Program-made: the position numbers and the translations under genes
Source of the DNA: Candidatus Gastranaerophilales bacterium
GTDB taxonomy: Bacteria > Cyanobacteriota > Vampirovibrionia > Gastranaerophilales > Gastranaerophilaceae
DNA length: 64,000 bases
Direction of reading: 5' to 3'
Assembly: GCA_028693235.1 (NCBI GenBank)
Contig: JAQUVW010000003.1
Span: 62,001 to 126,000 of the forward strand
The notes under the pieces: generated by a model
Database searches by the model: none
What the model saw: only the letters and a program-made list of their open reading frames with translations
Told to the model about the DNA's origin: nothing
Shown: positions 1 to 7,930 of the stretch, piece by piece
How the letters are laid out: each line of letters starts with the position of its first letter
Position numbering within the stretch: the first letter of the stretch is position 1

Positions 1-832
1 TCCTGAAGTTCGACCGGAAAAAGCTCTTTTGGGCATAAGAAAAGGCTTGAACTTGTTTGCAAATCTTCGTCCGGCAACCGTGTATCCTGAGCTGGTTTCA
101 TCATCACCTTTGAAGCCTGCCATAGTTTCAGGCGTTGACATCATGATTGTTAGAGAATTAACCGGCGATGTCTATTTTGGAGAACCCAAAGGTGTCGAGG
201 TTATTAACGGCGAAAAAACAGGCTACAACAACATGATTTACAAAGAATCTGAAGTCAGAAGAATTGCCAAAATCGCATTTGAGACAGCAATGAAAAGAAA
301 CAAAAAATTGTGCTCAGTAGACAAAGCAAACGTCCTTGATGTATCAAGATTGTGGAGAGAAATAGTTCTTGAAGTTGCTAAAGACTACCCCGAAGTCGAA
401 CTATCACACATGTACGTAGATAACGCTGCAATGCAATTAATCAGAGACCCAAAACAATTTGATGTTATTGTAACAGGTAACATTTTTGGCGATATTCTAT
501 CAGATGAAGCTTCTATGCTATCAGGCTCTTTAGGGCTTTTACCAAGTGCTTCTTTAGCAGAAGAAGGTCCGGGCATGTACGAACCTATCCACGGTTCAGC
601 ACCTGATTTAAGAGGGCAAGATGTTGTAAACCCGATTGCAACAATACTCTCAGCAGCCATGATGCTAAAATACAGTTTCAACGACGATAAAGCCCATGAC
701 ACAATCGTAAAAGCTGTAAAGACAACCCTTCAAGAAGGTTACAGAACAAAAGACATTTTCTCTGAAGGCATGACGTTAGTCGGGACAAAAGAAATGGGTG
801 ACATCATTGCAGCACATACACTCGAAGCCTAA
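1..832 (+). CDS. leuB: 3-isopropylmalate dehydrogenase LeuB (5' end cut by window)
   Basis: Oxidises and decarboxylates 3-isopropylmalate with NAD+ in cytoplasmic leucine synthesis. The reading frame is open from base 2 (codons reading [24 protein letters not shown]), so the TTG at 29 is internal and roughly 80 N-terminal residues lie outside the window. Family landmarks visible are the NLRPA substrate-loop segment, the [15 protein letters not shown] loop, the [15 protein letters not shown] segment, the DNAAMQL segment, the [11 protein letters not shown] metal/NAD region and [13 protein letters not shown] near the C-terminus. These separate it from isocitrate dehydrogenase. It ends with TAA and is followed by a 314-base gap. 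No other leucine gene is visible. Confidence 0.95.
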   Translation, partial: PEVRPEKALLGIRKGLNLFANLRPATVYPELVSSSPLKPAIVSGVDIMIVRELTGDVYFGEPKGVEVINGEKTGYNNMIYKESEVRRIAKIAFETAMKRNKKLCSVDKANVLDVSRLWREIVLEVAKDYPEVELSHMYVDNAAMQLIRDPKQFDVIVTGNIFGDILSDEASMLSGSLGLLPSASLAEEGPGMYEPIHGSAPDLRGQDVVNPIATILSAAMMLKYSFNDDKAHDTIVKAVKTTLQEGYRTKDIFSEGMTLVGTKEMGDIIAAHTLEA

Positions 833-840
833 TTAATAAC

Positions 841-1022
841 TCTAAAGAATTAGCAAAAAATAGCTATAAACTATACTCTATAACCATTCTTTAGACCAGT
901 GAAAACATCTTAAAAATACTTTAATATATGAATGTAGATCGATAGACAATAGTCCAAACACTTATTCGGGGTTGCGATAAAGATTTATTCTTTTTCAAGG
1001 TTTGGTGAGACTATCGGTCTAT
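841..1022 (+). other. Two inverted repeats in the 833-1146 gap; possible structured RNA
   Basis: The gap between leuB and the next gene holds no gene I can support. It has two foldable elements. The first is a perfect 10-bp inverted repeat, TCTAAAGAAT (841-850) with ATTCTTTAGA (886-895). The second is an interrupted 17-bp stem made of ATAGAC/GTCTAT (942-947 with 1017-1022), ATAGTC/GACTAT (949-954 with 1009-1014) and CAAAC/GTTTG (955-959 with 1000-1004), closing a loop of about 40 nt. The 9-mer CTTATTCGG occurs twice (961-969 and 1072-1080). Neither stem is followed by a U tract, so they are not ordinary terminators. A small RNA or a leader of the next gene is possible. Confidence 0.35.
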
Positions 1023-1146
1023 TTCTTTGTTTATACATATTTTTATAAAAGTCGAATAGCATTTCACCTCGCTTATTCGGCTTATTAATTTTTTGTCTTT
1101 TATATGGTAATATATAGAGTGAAAAATATTATTTACAGAGGTTAAT

Positions 1147-1659
1147 ATGAAAAAAAAGTTTGATATACGTTTTTTAATCGTCAGTTTTATCATTACAGCA
1201 GGGGCAGCATTTGCTATCAGTTATGCACCGTTAAACGCTTCTACGCCTGCGACTAAAGCACCTGTTGAAGTAACCGCTACTCAGCAAAATCAAATAATTG
1301 CAGTAAGTCCACTCGAAATTGTAGCTTCACCAAACAAATACCTAAACAAAAATGTTAAGTTTGAGGCAACTTTTGATAAATTTTCAACACTTGGTTTAGA
1401 CTACAAAAAAGCAATGCGTTCTTCTCAAAATTATATAGGTATGCTAATAAAACGTGACAACATAACTGACCATACAGTGCCTCTTTCTGAAATGAAATTG
1501 TTTATGAAACGCACTGACGCTGAAAAATATATTGACCTTGAATCAGGTGACAAAGTATCTATTACAGCAAAAGTTTTTTCATCAGCTTTGGGCGACCCTT
1601 GGTTGGAAATCAATCAATTTACTGTTTTAACACAAAAAGCAAAAAAAGATAAAAAATAA
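1147..1659 (+). CDS. Secreted or membrane-anchored protein of unknown function
   Basis: A 170-residue protein that I do not recognise. Residues about 9-28 form one hydrophobic segment after a Lys-rich start, ending in an AFA-type motif, so it is a signal peptide or an uncleaved anchor. A Thr/Pro/Gln-rich linker follows to about residue 50. Residues 55-162 alternate short beta-like stretches (SPLEIVASPNKYLNKNVKFEA..., GDKVSITAKVF, PWLEINQFTVL), the pattern of a small OB-fold-like beta barrel; this fold is inference. The tail is Lys-rich. The ATG is preceded by AGAGG at 5 nt. It lies 30 nt before the GH57 gene on the same strand and may share its transcript. Confidence 0.75.
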   Translation: MKKKFDIRFLIVSFIITAGAAFAISYAPLNASTPATKAPVEVTATQQNQIIAVSPLEIVASPNKYLNKNVKFEATFDKFSTLGLDYKKAMRSSQNYIGMLIKRDNITDHTVPLSEMKLFMKRTDAEKYIDLESGDKVSITAKVFSSALGDPWLEINQFTVLTQKAKKDKK

Positions 1660-1689
1660 TTAAATTTATTGACTGTTTAGGAGTTGAAG

Positions 1690-4188
1690 ATGGGATCTAA
1701 TAAAAAATACTTAACAATACACGGGCACTTTTATCAACCACCAAGAGAAAATCCTTGGCTTGAAACTATCGAAATGCAAGATAGTGCTCAACCTTTTCAC
1801 GACTGGAATTCAAGAATAGCGTGCGAATGCTATACTCCAAATTCGGTTTCAAAAATTGTCGATTACAAAAACCAGATATTAGATATTGTCAACAATTATT
1901 CATTAATGAGCTTCAACTTCGGACCTACATTAATGTCATGGCTTGAGAAATACACACCGTACACATATGAAAGAATTATTCAGGCTGATGTCCAAAGCAG
2001 CTATGAAAATTCAGGTCACGGAAATGCAATTGCTCAAGTTTACAACCACATAATTATGCCTTTAGCAAATTATAGGGACAAAGTTACTCAGGTTAAATGG
2101 GGCATTAAAGATTTTCAATATAGATTCGGGAGAATGCCTGAAGGCATGTGGCTGGCTGAAACAGCATGCGACGATGAAACTTTAGAAGTTTTAGTCGACT
2201 GCGGAATAAAATTCACCATACTTTCGCCTTACCAAGCTCAAAAATGCCGAAAAATCGGTTCTAAAGATTGGATTGACGTGAGTTGGGGAAATATTGACCC
2301 GGCTAAACCGTACAGATATTTTATAAAAAATAATCCTGAAAAATATATCGATTTATTTTTCTATGACGGTGCAATCTCAAAATCTGTTGCATTTGACGAA
2401 TTATGCACCGATGGCAACAAATTCATCTCAAGATTAAAAGACGGCGTTTCTTATTCAAGAGAATATAACCAGCTCGTACATATTGCCACCGATGGCGAAA
2501 GCTATGGACACCACACAAAATTCGGCGACATGGCTCTTGCTTATATCTTAAGAATTCGAGCAAAAGACGAAGGCTTTACTATTACCAATTACGCAAACTA
2601 CTTGGATTCAGAACCTGTATTAGACGAAGTTGTCGTTAAACCTGTGTCGTCTTGGAGCTGTGCTCATGGAGTCGGAAGATGGTGTGATGACTGCGGTTGC
2701 TCAACAGGTGGAGCCGTGGGTTGGAATCAAAAATGGAGAAAACCGCTTAGAGAAGCTCTTGATTATTTGAGAGATGAAATCATTTCAATCTTTGAAGCAG
2801 AAGCACCTAAATACTTTAAAGATGGCTGGAAAGCTAGAACAGCATACATTGACGTCATTTTAAACAGAAACGACAACACTGTTAAAACATTCTTTGAAAA
2901 ACAATGTAAACCTAACCTTGAAAACAATGACAAAGTTAAAGCATTAAAATTGATGGAAATTCAACGCCAAGCTTTATTAATGTACACCAGTTGCGGTTGG
3001 TTTTTCTCTGAACTTTCAGGGATTGAAACCACTCAAATAATGAAATATGCGGCAAGGGCAATTCAGCTTACTGCTGATTTTTCAGATATTAACATTGAAG
3101 AAAATTTCCTTAATATATTACAAAAAGCTGAAAGCAACATAAAAGAGTTCGGAAACGGCAGAAACATTTACAAAATGTTTGTTAAACCTTCAATTGTTAC
3201 GACAAAGCAAATTGCAAGTTTGTGGGCACTTTTATCTTTATATCAAGATTTTGACAAAACAGAAAATCTTTATTGCTACGAAGTAACCCAACACGCTTAT
3301 AAGCATGTTACACGTGGAACAACAAATCTCGTCATGGGAAGAATTGAGATAAAATCAAAAGTTACCTATGAAAAATCAGACTTAATTTTCACTCTTTTAC
3401 AACACTCTGAAGGTGATTTCCACTGTGCTATCAAGGAATATGGCGACACCGCTGAATGCAACAAAATCGCAAAAGAATTAATTGAAATATACTTAGGCGG
3501 TTCTATTACTGAAACTATCAGATATATTGACGAGCACTTCGGGCGTGATTTCTATACATTAAAAGACATTTTCATCGAAGAACGCAGAGATGTTTTAAAC
3601 AAAATGATAAAGAAAAAATTGGCTCGTTTTTCAAATATATACAAAGACGTCTACAACCAAGGAAAAGGCTCTATCGTTCAGCTTAGAGCTTTGGGGCTTG
3701 AGGTTCCTCAAGAATTTAAACTTGCAGCACAATATGTACTGTCCCAATCTTTCAATTCTTTATTCGTAAACTCTCCTCAAATTACAGACAGCGTAATTCA
3801 AAAAGCTCTCGAAATTAACAGCGAAGCCCGATATCTCGGTTTACAACTGGATAAAGAAGAAACAAGTAAATTCTTCTCTCAAGAAGTTTCCAATCGTGTG
3901 TTCAACTTTGCAAAAACTCTTGACGCTCACAAGCTTGAAAAAGCACTTGAGATTTTCAAATACATTGATACTATAGAAATTAAAGTCGACATTGCTGAAG
4001 CTCAAAATGTTTATTTCAAAAGGATTTTCAGCAAATTCTCATCTATTATAGAAAAGATTGCAAAAGAAAATGAAATTGAAGCTAACAGAGCAAGACTGCT
4101 TGCCGTTTTAAGACTCGGTGAATATTTGAATATAAACACTGACTTTTATAAAACAGCTTTACTCAAAATCACGGCAAAATCTGTTTAA
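1690..4188 (+). CDS. GH57-type glycoside hydrolase with DUF3536 domain
   Basis: An 832-residue cytoplasmic protein of the glycoside hydrolase 57 / DUF3536 type, a family related to alpha-amylases and alpha-mannosidases and common in cyanobacteria. The N-terminal GH57 motif HGHFYQPPRENPW (about residues 9-21) is intact. The GESYGHH segment near residue 268 carries the probable acidic catalytic residue and metal-type histidines. The Cys/Trp-rich stretch SWSCAHGVGRWCDDCGCSTGG (near 320-340) is typical of this subfamily. The C-terminal half is the helical DUF3536 region. The start is placed at ATG 1690, not the TTG at 1684, because AGGAG sits 6 nt upstream. No signal peptide. The substrate (glycogen or another alpha-glucan) is not provable here. 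Its last 20 bases overlap the convergent coaE gene. Confidence 0.9.
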   Translation: MGSNKKYLTIHGHFYQPPRENPWLETIEMQDSAQPFHDWNSRIACECYTPNSVSKIVDYKNQILDIVNNYSLMSFNFGPTLMSWLEKYTPYTYERIIQADVQSSYENSGHGNAIAQVYNHIIMPLANYRDKVTQVKWGIKDFQYRFGRMPEGMWLAETACDDETLEVLVDCGIKFTILSPYQAQKCRKIGSKDWIDVSWGNIDPAKPYRYFIKNNPEKYIDLFFYDGAISKSVAFDELCTDGNKFISRLKDGVSYSREYNQLVHIATDGESYGHHTKFGDMALAYILRIRAKDEGFTITNYANYLDSEPVLDEVVVKPVSSWSCAHGVGRWCDDCGCSTGGAVGWNQKWRKPLREALDYLRDEIISIFEAEAPKYFKDGWKARTAYIDVILNRNDNTVKTFFEKQCKPNLENNDKVKALKLMEIQRQALLMYTSCGWFFSELSGIETTQIMKYAARAIQLTADFSDINIEENFLNILQKAESNIKEFGNGRNIYKMFVKPSIVTTKQIASLWALLSLYQDFDKTENLYCYEVTQHAYKHVTRGTTNLVMGRIEIKSKVTYEKSDLIFTLLQHSEGDFHCAIKEYGDTAECNKIAKELIEIYLGGSITETIRYIDEHFGRDFYTLKDIFIEERRDVLNKMIKKKLARFSNIYKDVYNQGKGSIVQLRALGLEVPQEFKLAAQYVLSQSFNSLFVNSPQITDSVIQKALEINSEARYLGLQLDKEETSKFFSQEVSNRVFNFAKTLDAHKLEKALEIFKYIDTIEIKVDIAEAQNVYFKRIFSKFSSIIEKIAKENEIEANRARLLAVLRLGEYLNINTDFYKTALLKITAKSV

Positions 4189-4768
4189 GCTCTTGTAACA
4201 ATTTGTTTACCTGTTGTTCAAGTTTGGCTAAATCACCATTGTTGTCAATGACAAAATCGGAAGCAAGAATTTTATCCTCTTGAGAAATTTGCGACTCTAG
4301 CCTTTTTCGTGCATAATCTTCTGAAAAACTATTGCGGGCAATAAGGCGTTGCAACCTTGTATTATAATCAGCAACAATAAGCACAACGTAATCAAACATA
4401 GTATTAAAGCCAGTTTCAAAAAGCTGAGGAATAGAAACAAAGGCAAAGTCTTTTTCTGATTGAGAATCAAAATAATTGTCCATTTGTTTTTTTATTTTTG
4501 GGTGAATAATTGCTTCAAGACCTTCCAGTTTATCAGAATCATTAAAAACTATTTTGCCGATTTTTTCTCGGGACAAAGAACCTTGAGAGGTATAAATATC
4601 TTGTCCAGCAAAAAGCTCGGTAATTTCCATCATCGTATCATTATCATGGCTCATCAATTTGTGTGAGGTTTTGTCTGTATCCATAACCGAATAGCCCTGT
4701 TGCAACAATATTTTTTCAACTGAAGACTTACCAGATGCAATATTTCCCGTAATGCCGATTTTTAACAT
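4169..4768 (-). CDS. coaE: Dephospho-CoA kinase CoaE
   Basis: Phosphorylates the 3'-hydroxyl of dephospho-CoA, the last step of coenzyme A synthesis. The 199-residue length is normal. The N-terminus has the P-loop GITGNIASGKSS (about residues 5-16), then the DTDK motif of the family in the GYSVMDTDK segment, and later the LQRLIARN segment of the lid. I choose ATG 4768 over the in-frame GTG at 4777 because AGGTGG then sits 5 nt upstream as ribosome binding site. A TATAAT box on this strand (plus-strand ATTATA at 4798-4803) lies 30 nt upstream and faces the divergent rlmN gene. The 3' end overlaps the GH57 gene tail-to-tail by 20 nt. Confidence 0.95.
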   Translation of the reverse strand: MLKIGITGNIASGKSSVEKILLQQGYSVMDTDKTSHKLMSHDNDTMMEITELFAGQDIYTSQGSLSREKIGKIVFNDSDKLEGLEAIIHPKIKKQMDNYFDSQSEKDFAFVSIPQLFETGFNTMFDYVVLIVADYNTRLQRLIARNSFSEDYARKRLESQISQEDKILASDFVIDNNGDLAKLEQQVNKLLQELKQILP

Positions 4769-4819
4769 AATTTCCACCTAAAGATTTTAATGATAAGATT
4801 ATAACATTGAGGAACGAAA

Positions 4820-5857
4820 ATGGAAAAAATATTACTAACAGGCAAAAGCCAAGAAGAAATTTTAGCTTTGACACAAAAGATGGGAGCAACCCCATATAGA
4901 GCAAAGCAAGTGTATCAATGGATATATCTAAAATCTGCAAATACATTTGAAGAAATGACTAATCTACCAAAAGATTTTAGGGCACAATTAGATGAAAAAT
5001 TTACACTGTCATCAATGTCTGTTAAAGACAAACAAGTCAGTAGAGATGGTACTATAAAATATCTTTTTGAACTTAATGACGGGAATTTTACAGAATCAGT
5101 ATTAATGAGATTTGACAACAGAGCAAATCTGACTGCCTGCATTAGTTCTCAAGTGGGCTGCCCTATGGGGTGTGATTTTTGTGCAACAGGTAAATTAGGA
5201 TTTAAAAGAAATTTAAAAACTGAAGAAATTATTCAACAAATTCACCTTATACAAAACGATACAAATTTAAAAATTACCAACATTGTTTTTATGGGGCAAG
5301 GTGAACCTTTGTTAAATTTCAACAACGTAATAAACGCAATGACTATTTTTAACAAAGACTATCAAGTCGGCTCTAGGAGAATGACGATTTCAACATGCGG
5401 AATTATTCCACAAATAAACAAACTTGCAGACCTAAACACGCAATCAACGCTGGCAATTTCGCTCCATTCTTCAAACCATCAAACCAGGGCAAGAATAATG
5501 CCTGTAGAGATGAAATACCCCATCGACGATTTAATTAAAACACTTAAATCTTACACTCAAAAAACAGGTCGCAGAGTAACTATTGAATACACTTTAATTA
5601 AAGGCGTAAATGATTCTATCGATGATGCCAAAGAATTAGCGTTACTGCTTACAAACCTAAAAAGCAATGTTAATCTCATCGTGTATAATGCAAATGAATT
5701 TTGCAAGTATCAAAAACCTGACAAAAAAGATGTAATGAAATTTAAATATATTTTAGAAGCTTCAGGCAAAAAAGTTACCGTAAGACTTGAACGTGGTGGC
5801 GACATTGATGCAGCCTGTGGGCAACTTAGTGCAAAAACCAATAGCCCGAAAAAGTAA
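4820..5857 (+). CDS. rlmN: 23S rRNA (adenine-2503-C2)/tRNA-A37 methyltransferase RlmN
   Basis: Radical SAM enzyme that methylates C2 of A2503 in 23S rRNA (and A37 in some tRNAs). The 345-residue length is typical. The radical SAM cluster motif CPMGCDFC supplies Cys114, Cys118 and Cys121. Other landmarks are the GQGEPL motif, SLHS, and the second catalytic cysteine in DIDAACGQL near the C-terminus (Cys333), which carries the transient methyl group in the family. GAGGAA precedes the ATG at 5 nt. The next gene has its own promoter in the 20 nt after the stop. Confidence 0.97.
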   Translation: MEKILLTGKSQEEILALTQKMGATPYRAKQVYQWIYLKSANTFEEMTNLPKDFRAQLDEKFTLSSMSVKDKQVSRDGTIKYLFELNDGNFTESVLMRFDNRANLTACISSQVGCPMGCDFCATGKLGFKRNLKTEEIIQQIHLIQNDTNLKITNIVFMGQGEPLLNFNNVINAMTIFNKDYQVGSRRMTISTCGIIPQINKLADLNTQSTLAISLHSSNHQTRARIMPVEMKYPIDDLIKTLKSYTQKTGRRVTIEYTLIKGVNDSIDDAKELALLLTNLKSNVNLIVYNANEFCKYQKPDKKDVMKFKYILEASGKKVTVRLERGGDIDAACGQLSAKTNSPKK

Positions 5858-5861
5858 TAAA

Positions 5862-5870
5862 TGCTATAAT
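5862..5870 (+). promoter_or_regulatory. Extended -10 promoter, leaderless start of DUF115 gene
   Basis: TGCTATAAT, a perfect TATAAT hexamer at 5865-5870 with the TGn extension, ends 7 nt before the ATG at 5878. Transcription would begin at or next to the start codon. No Shine-Dalgarno and no convincing -35 box are present. The same arrangement recurs at 35263 and 62207. Confidence 0.6.
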
Positions 5871-5877
5871 TCCACAT

Positions 5878-7821
5878 ATGGCAACAATTTTTGAAAAAAA
5901 TTTAACAGCAATTTCTCGTTATGATGATGAACTTGCAAAAAAAATAGAAAATATTCAAAAAGTTGACAACAACTTTGAACTTTCAGAAACTATTTTAAAA
6001 GAGCCAAATCTTTTGTATAACGGCATTAGCGTCCATTCCGAATCTGGTGCAGACAACGAAGCCTTGAGGATTTTTAATGCGTCAAAAGATTCTCCCAAAA
6101 GCGTTCATGTTATATATGGGCTTGGGCTTGGATACTTGTTAAAAATATTCGCAGAAAAAAGCCAAGGCAAAATCATATTATATGAGCCGAATTTGGAATT
6201 TTTGCGTATCGTGATGGAAATTGTCGATTTTTCAGACATACTTCAAAAAGAAAATATTATTATATGCAGCACCACAGAAGCTTTATATCAAGCACTTGTA
6301 ATATTATCCAATAGAAATTCAAATATTAAACTTAACTTTTTAAATTTTCATAAAAATTTATTTGCCAACGATATTGAAGCCTTTAATCAAAAATTATCAA
6401 GGTTATATTCGCAAACACTTGATGGAAAAAATTTTTCAAAAAACAACGCCATGAGATTTCTTCTTTCAACTTTAAACGGATTTAAAAACAAAATAGAAGC
6501 TATTCCATTCAAAGAACTTGAAAACAAAGCTCAAGGGATAGCAGCAATAATTGTTTCAGCGGGGCCTTCTTTACACAAAAATCTTGAAGCTCTAAAAAAG
6601 CTAGAAAACAAAGCTCTAATATTTTGCATCGCCCCCGCTTTAAATACAATACTTGAGGCAAAAATAAAACCTGATTTTATAAATGTGATTGAGCCATACG
6701 ACACATCTTCACAGATAAAAAGGCTCAATACTGCAAATTTAAACATAATCGCTGAACCATTTACAAACAAAGGTTTCTTTGAAATTGACAATAAAACAAC
6801 TTTTATAACATTTTCAGACTCATCTCCAATAAACAAATGGTTTTCAGACCTTACAAAACAAGACCCAAAAGGCTACGAAGCAAATGGAACAGTATCCTAT
6901 CAGGCATTGAACTGTGCAAAATTACTGGGCTGCAACCCGATAATTTTATTAGGGCAAGACCTCGCTTACACAGATGAGAATTGTTACTCAAAGAATTCAC
7001 CCTATGCCACATTAAAATGCAGAAAAAAAGCCAATTGTATAAAACCGCAAATAATTGCAGATGATATTGACGAATTTGCAAATGCACTTTTAGGCAACCC
7101 TGATATACCATCTGAACTAAAACGACAAATTGCACAGTCAAGAATTGACACACTAAACAAAAGTCTAACATTAGTTAAAAGCCAAGATGGAGAGCTAATT
7201 CCGACAGAATTGGGATATGCATGTTTTATAGATTACATTCAAGATTTTGCTGAAAAAAATACTAATCTTGAATTAATAAATACATCAACAGGAGGTGCTC
7301 AAATTGACGGTTTTAAAAATATAAGTCTTAATGATATAACCTTAAACACCCAAAAGCCAAATGTTGACAAATTTATACAAAATATAAACTATGAACCGAA
7401 TATAAACAATATTTTAAAAAAATTGAAACTCGACTCAGAAAAATGTAAAACTGCATTAACTCAATCTGAAAAAGGATTAAAAGAAACAATTACTACAAAA
7501 AAACTCCTCTCAAAGCACAATATATTGGACGAAAATGCAATAAAATCAATAAAAACAACGTTAAATTTTTATATGGATTTTATACAAAACACAATTGGGG
7601 ACAATCCTCTTTTAAATGCAGCATGTATAAAAGAACAAGACATGATAAATCAGCATATTTGCCAAACAAATTCGACAAATATAATTGCGGATATCCCATA
7701 TCTAACAGATGATTTACAAGGATTTTTTGAAATCACAATAACAAATATTTCAGCTATAGCGAAGCTTTTAGACGAAATAAACCAATCATTAGCAAAAAAC
7801 AATCAAATTGAAAAAATTTAA
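5878..7821 (+). CDS. DUF115 (MptE-like / motility accessory factor family) protein
   Basis: A 647-residue protein of the DUF115 / 6-hydroxymethylpterin pyrophosphokinase MptE-like family. Members include the Maf motility accessory factors that transfer nonulosonic sugars to flagellin, but the family is wider than that. The sequence shows a first Rossmann-like half (GLGLGYLLKIF followed by ILYEPN, about residues 80-105). The DUF115 core has the IVSAGPSLHKN motif near 222-232, then an acidic IEPYDTS segment and LLGQDLAYT near 355. The C-terminal 150 residues are helical, Lys/Asn-rich and coiled-coil-like. There is no signal peptide. A link to flagellin or surface glycosylation fits the flagellar genes in this window but is inference; no sialic or pseudaminic acid synthesis genes are near. 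Confidence 0.8.
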   Translation: MATIFEKNLTAISRYDDELAKKIENIQKVDNNFELSETILKEPNLLYNGISVHSESGADNEALRIFNASKDSPKSVHVIYGLGLGYLLKIFAEKSQGKIILYEPNLEFLRIVMEIVDFSDILQKENIIICSTTEALYQALVILSNRNSNIKLNFLNFHKNLFANDIEAFNQKLSRLYSQTLDGKNFSKNNAMRFLLSTLNGFKNKIEAIPFKELENKAQGIAAIIVSAGPSLHKNLEALKKLENKALIFCIAPALNTILEAKIKPDFINVIEPYDTSSQIKRLNTANLNIIAEPFTNKGFFEIDNKTTFITFSDSSPINKWFSDLTKQDPKGYEANGTVSYQALNCAKLLGCNPIILLGQDLAYTDENCYSKNSPYATLKCRKKANCIKPQIIADDIDEFANALLGNPDIPSELKRQIAQSRIDTLNKSLTLVKSQDGELIPTELGYACFIDYIQDFAEKNTNLELINTSTGGAQIDGFKNISLNDITLNTQKPNVDKFIQNINYEPNINNILKKLKLDSEKCKTALTQSEKGLKETITTKKLLSKHNILDENAIKSIKTTLNFYMDFIQNTIGDNPLLNAACIKEQDMINQHICQTNSTNIIADIPYLTDDLQGFFEITITNISAIAKLLDEINQSLAKNNQIEKI

Positions 7822-7873
7822 TACTTGTCATTTCTTATTTTTACATATAAAATAGAAAATGAATTATATCCTA

Positions 7874-7909
7874 TGCAAGTTACGGAGAGGAATTACATTT
7901 TTACTTGCA
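7874..7909 (+). promoter_or_regulatory. Hairpin in the leader of the zinc-ribbon repeat gene
   Basis: TGCAAGT (7874-7880) and ACTTGCA (7903-7909) form a perfect 7-bp inverted repeat with a 22-nt loop that contains the purine-rich GGAGAGG. It lies 21 nt before the start codon. It is too far upstream to hide the ribosome site directly, and there is no U tract. A protein-binding leader hairpin is possible. Confidence 0.35.
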
Positions 7910-7930
7910 ACATAAAAGGGGCTAACCTAA

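Noticed and set aside
29-31. TTG as start of leuB
   Set aside because: The frame is open to base 2 with conserved LeuB sequence before it; the gene simply runs off the window.
7884-7930. Translation from ATT after GGAGAGG in the hairpin loop
   Set aside because: ATT starts are very rare and the resulting frame stops after about 15 codons.
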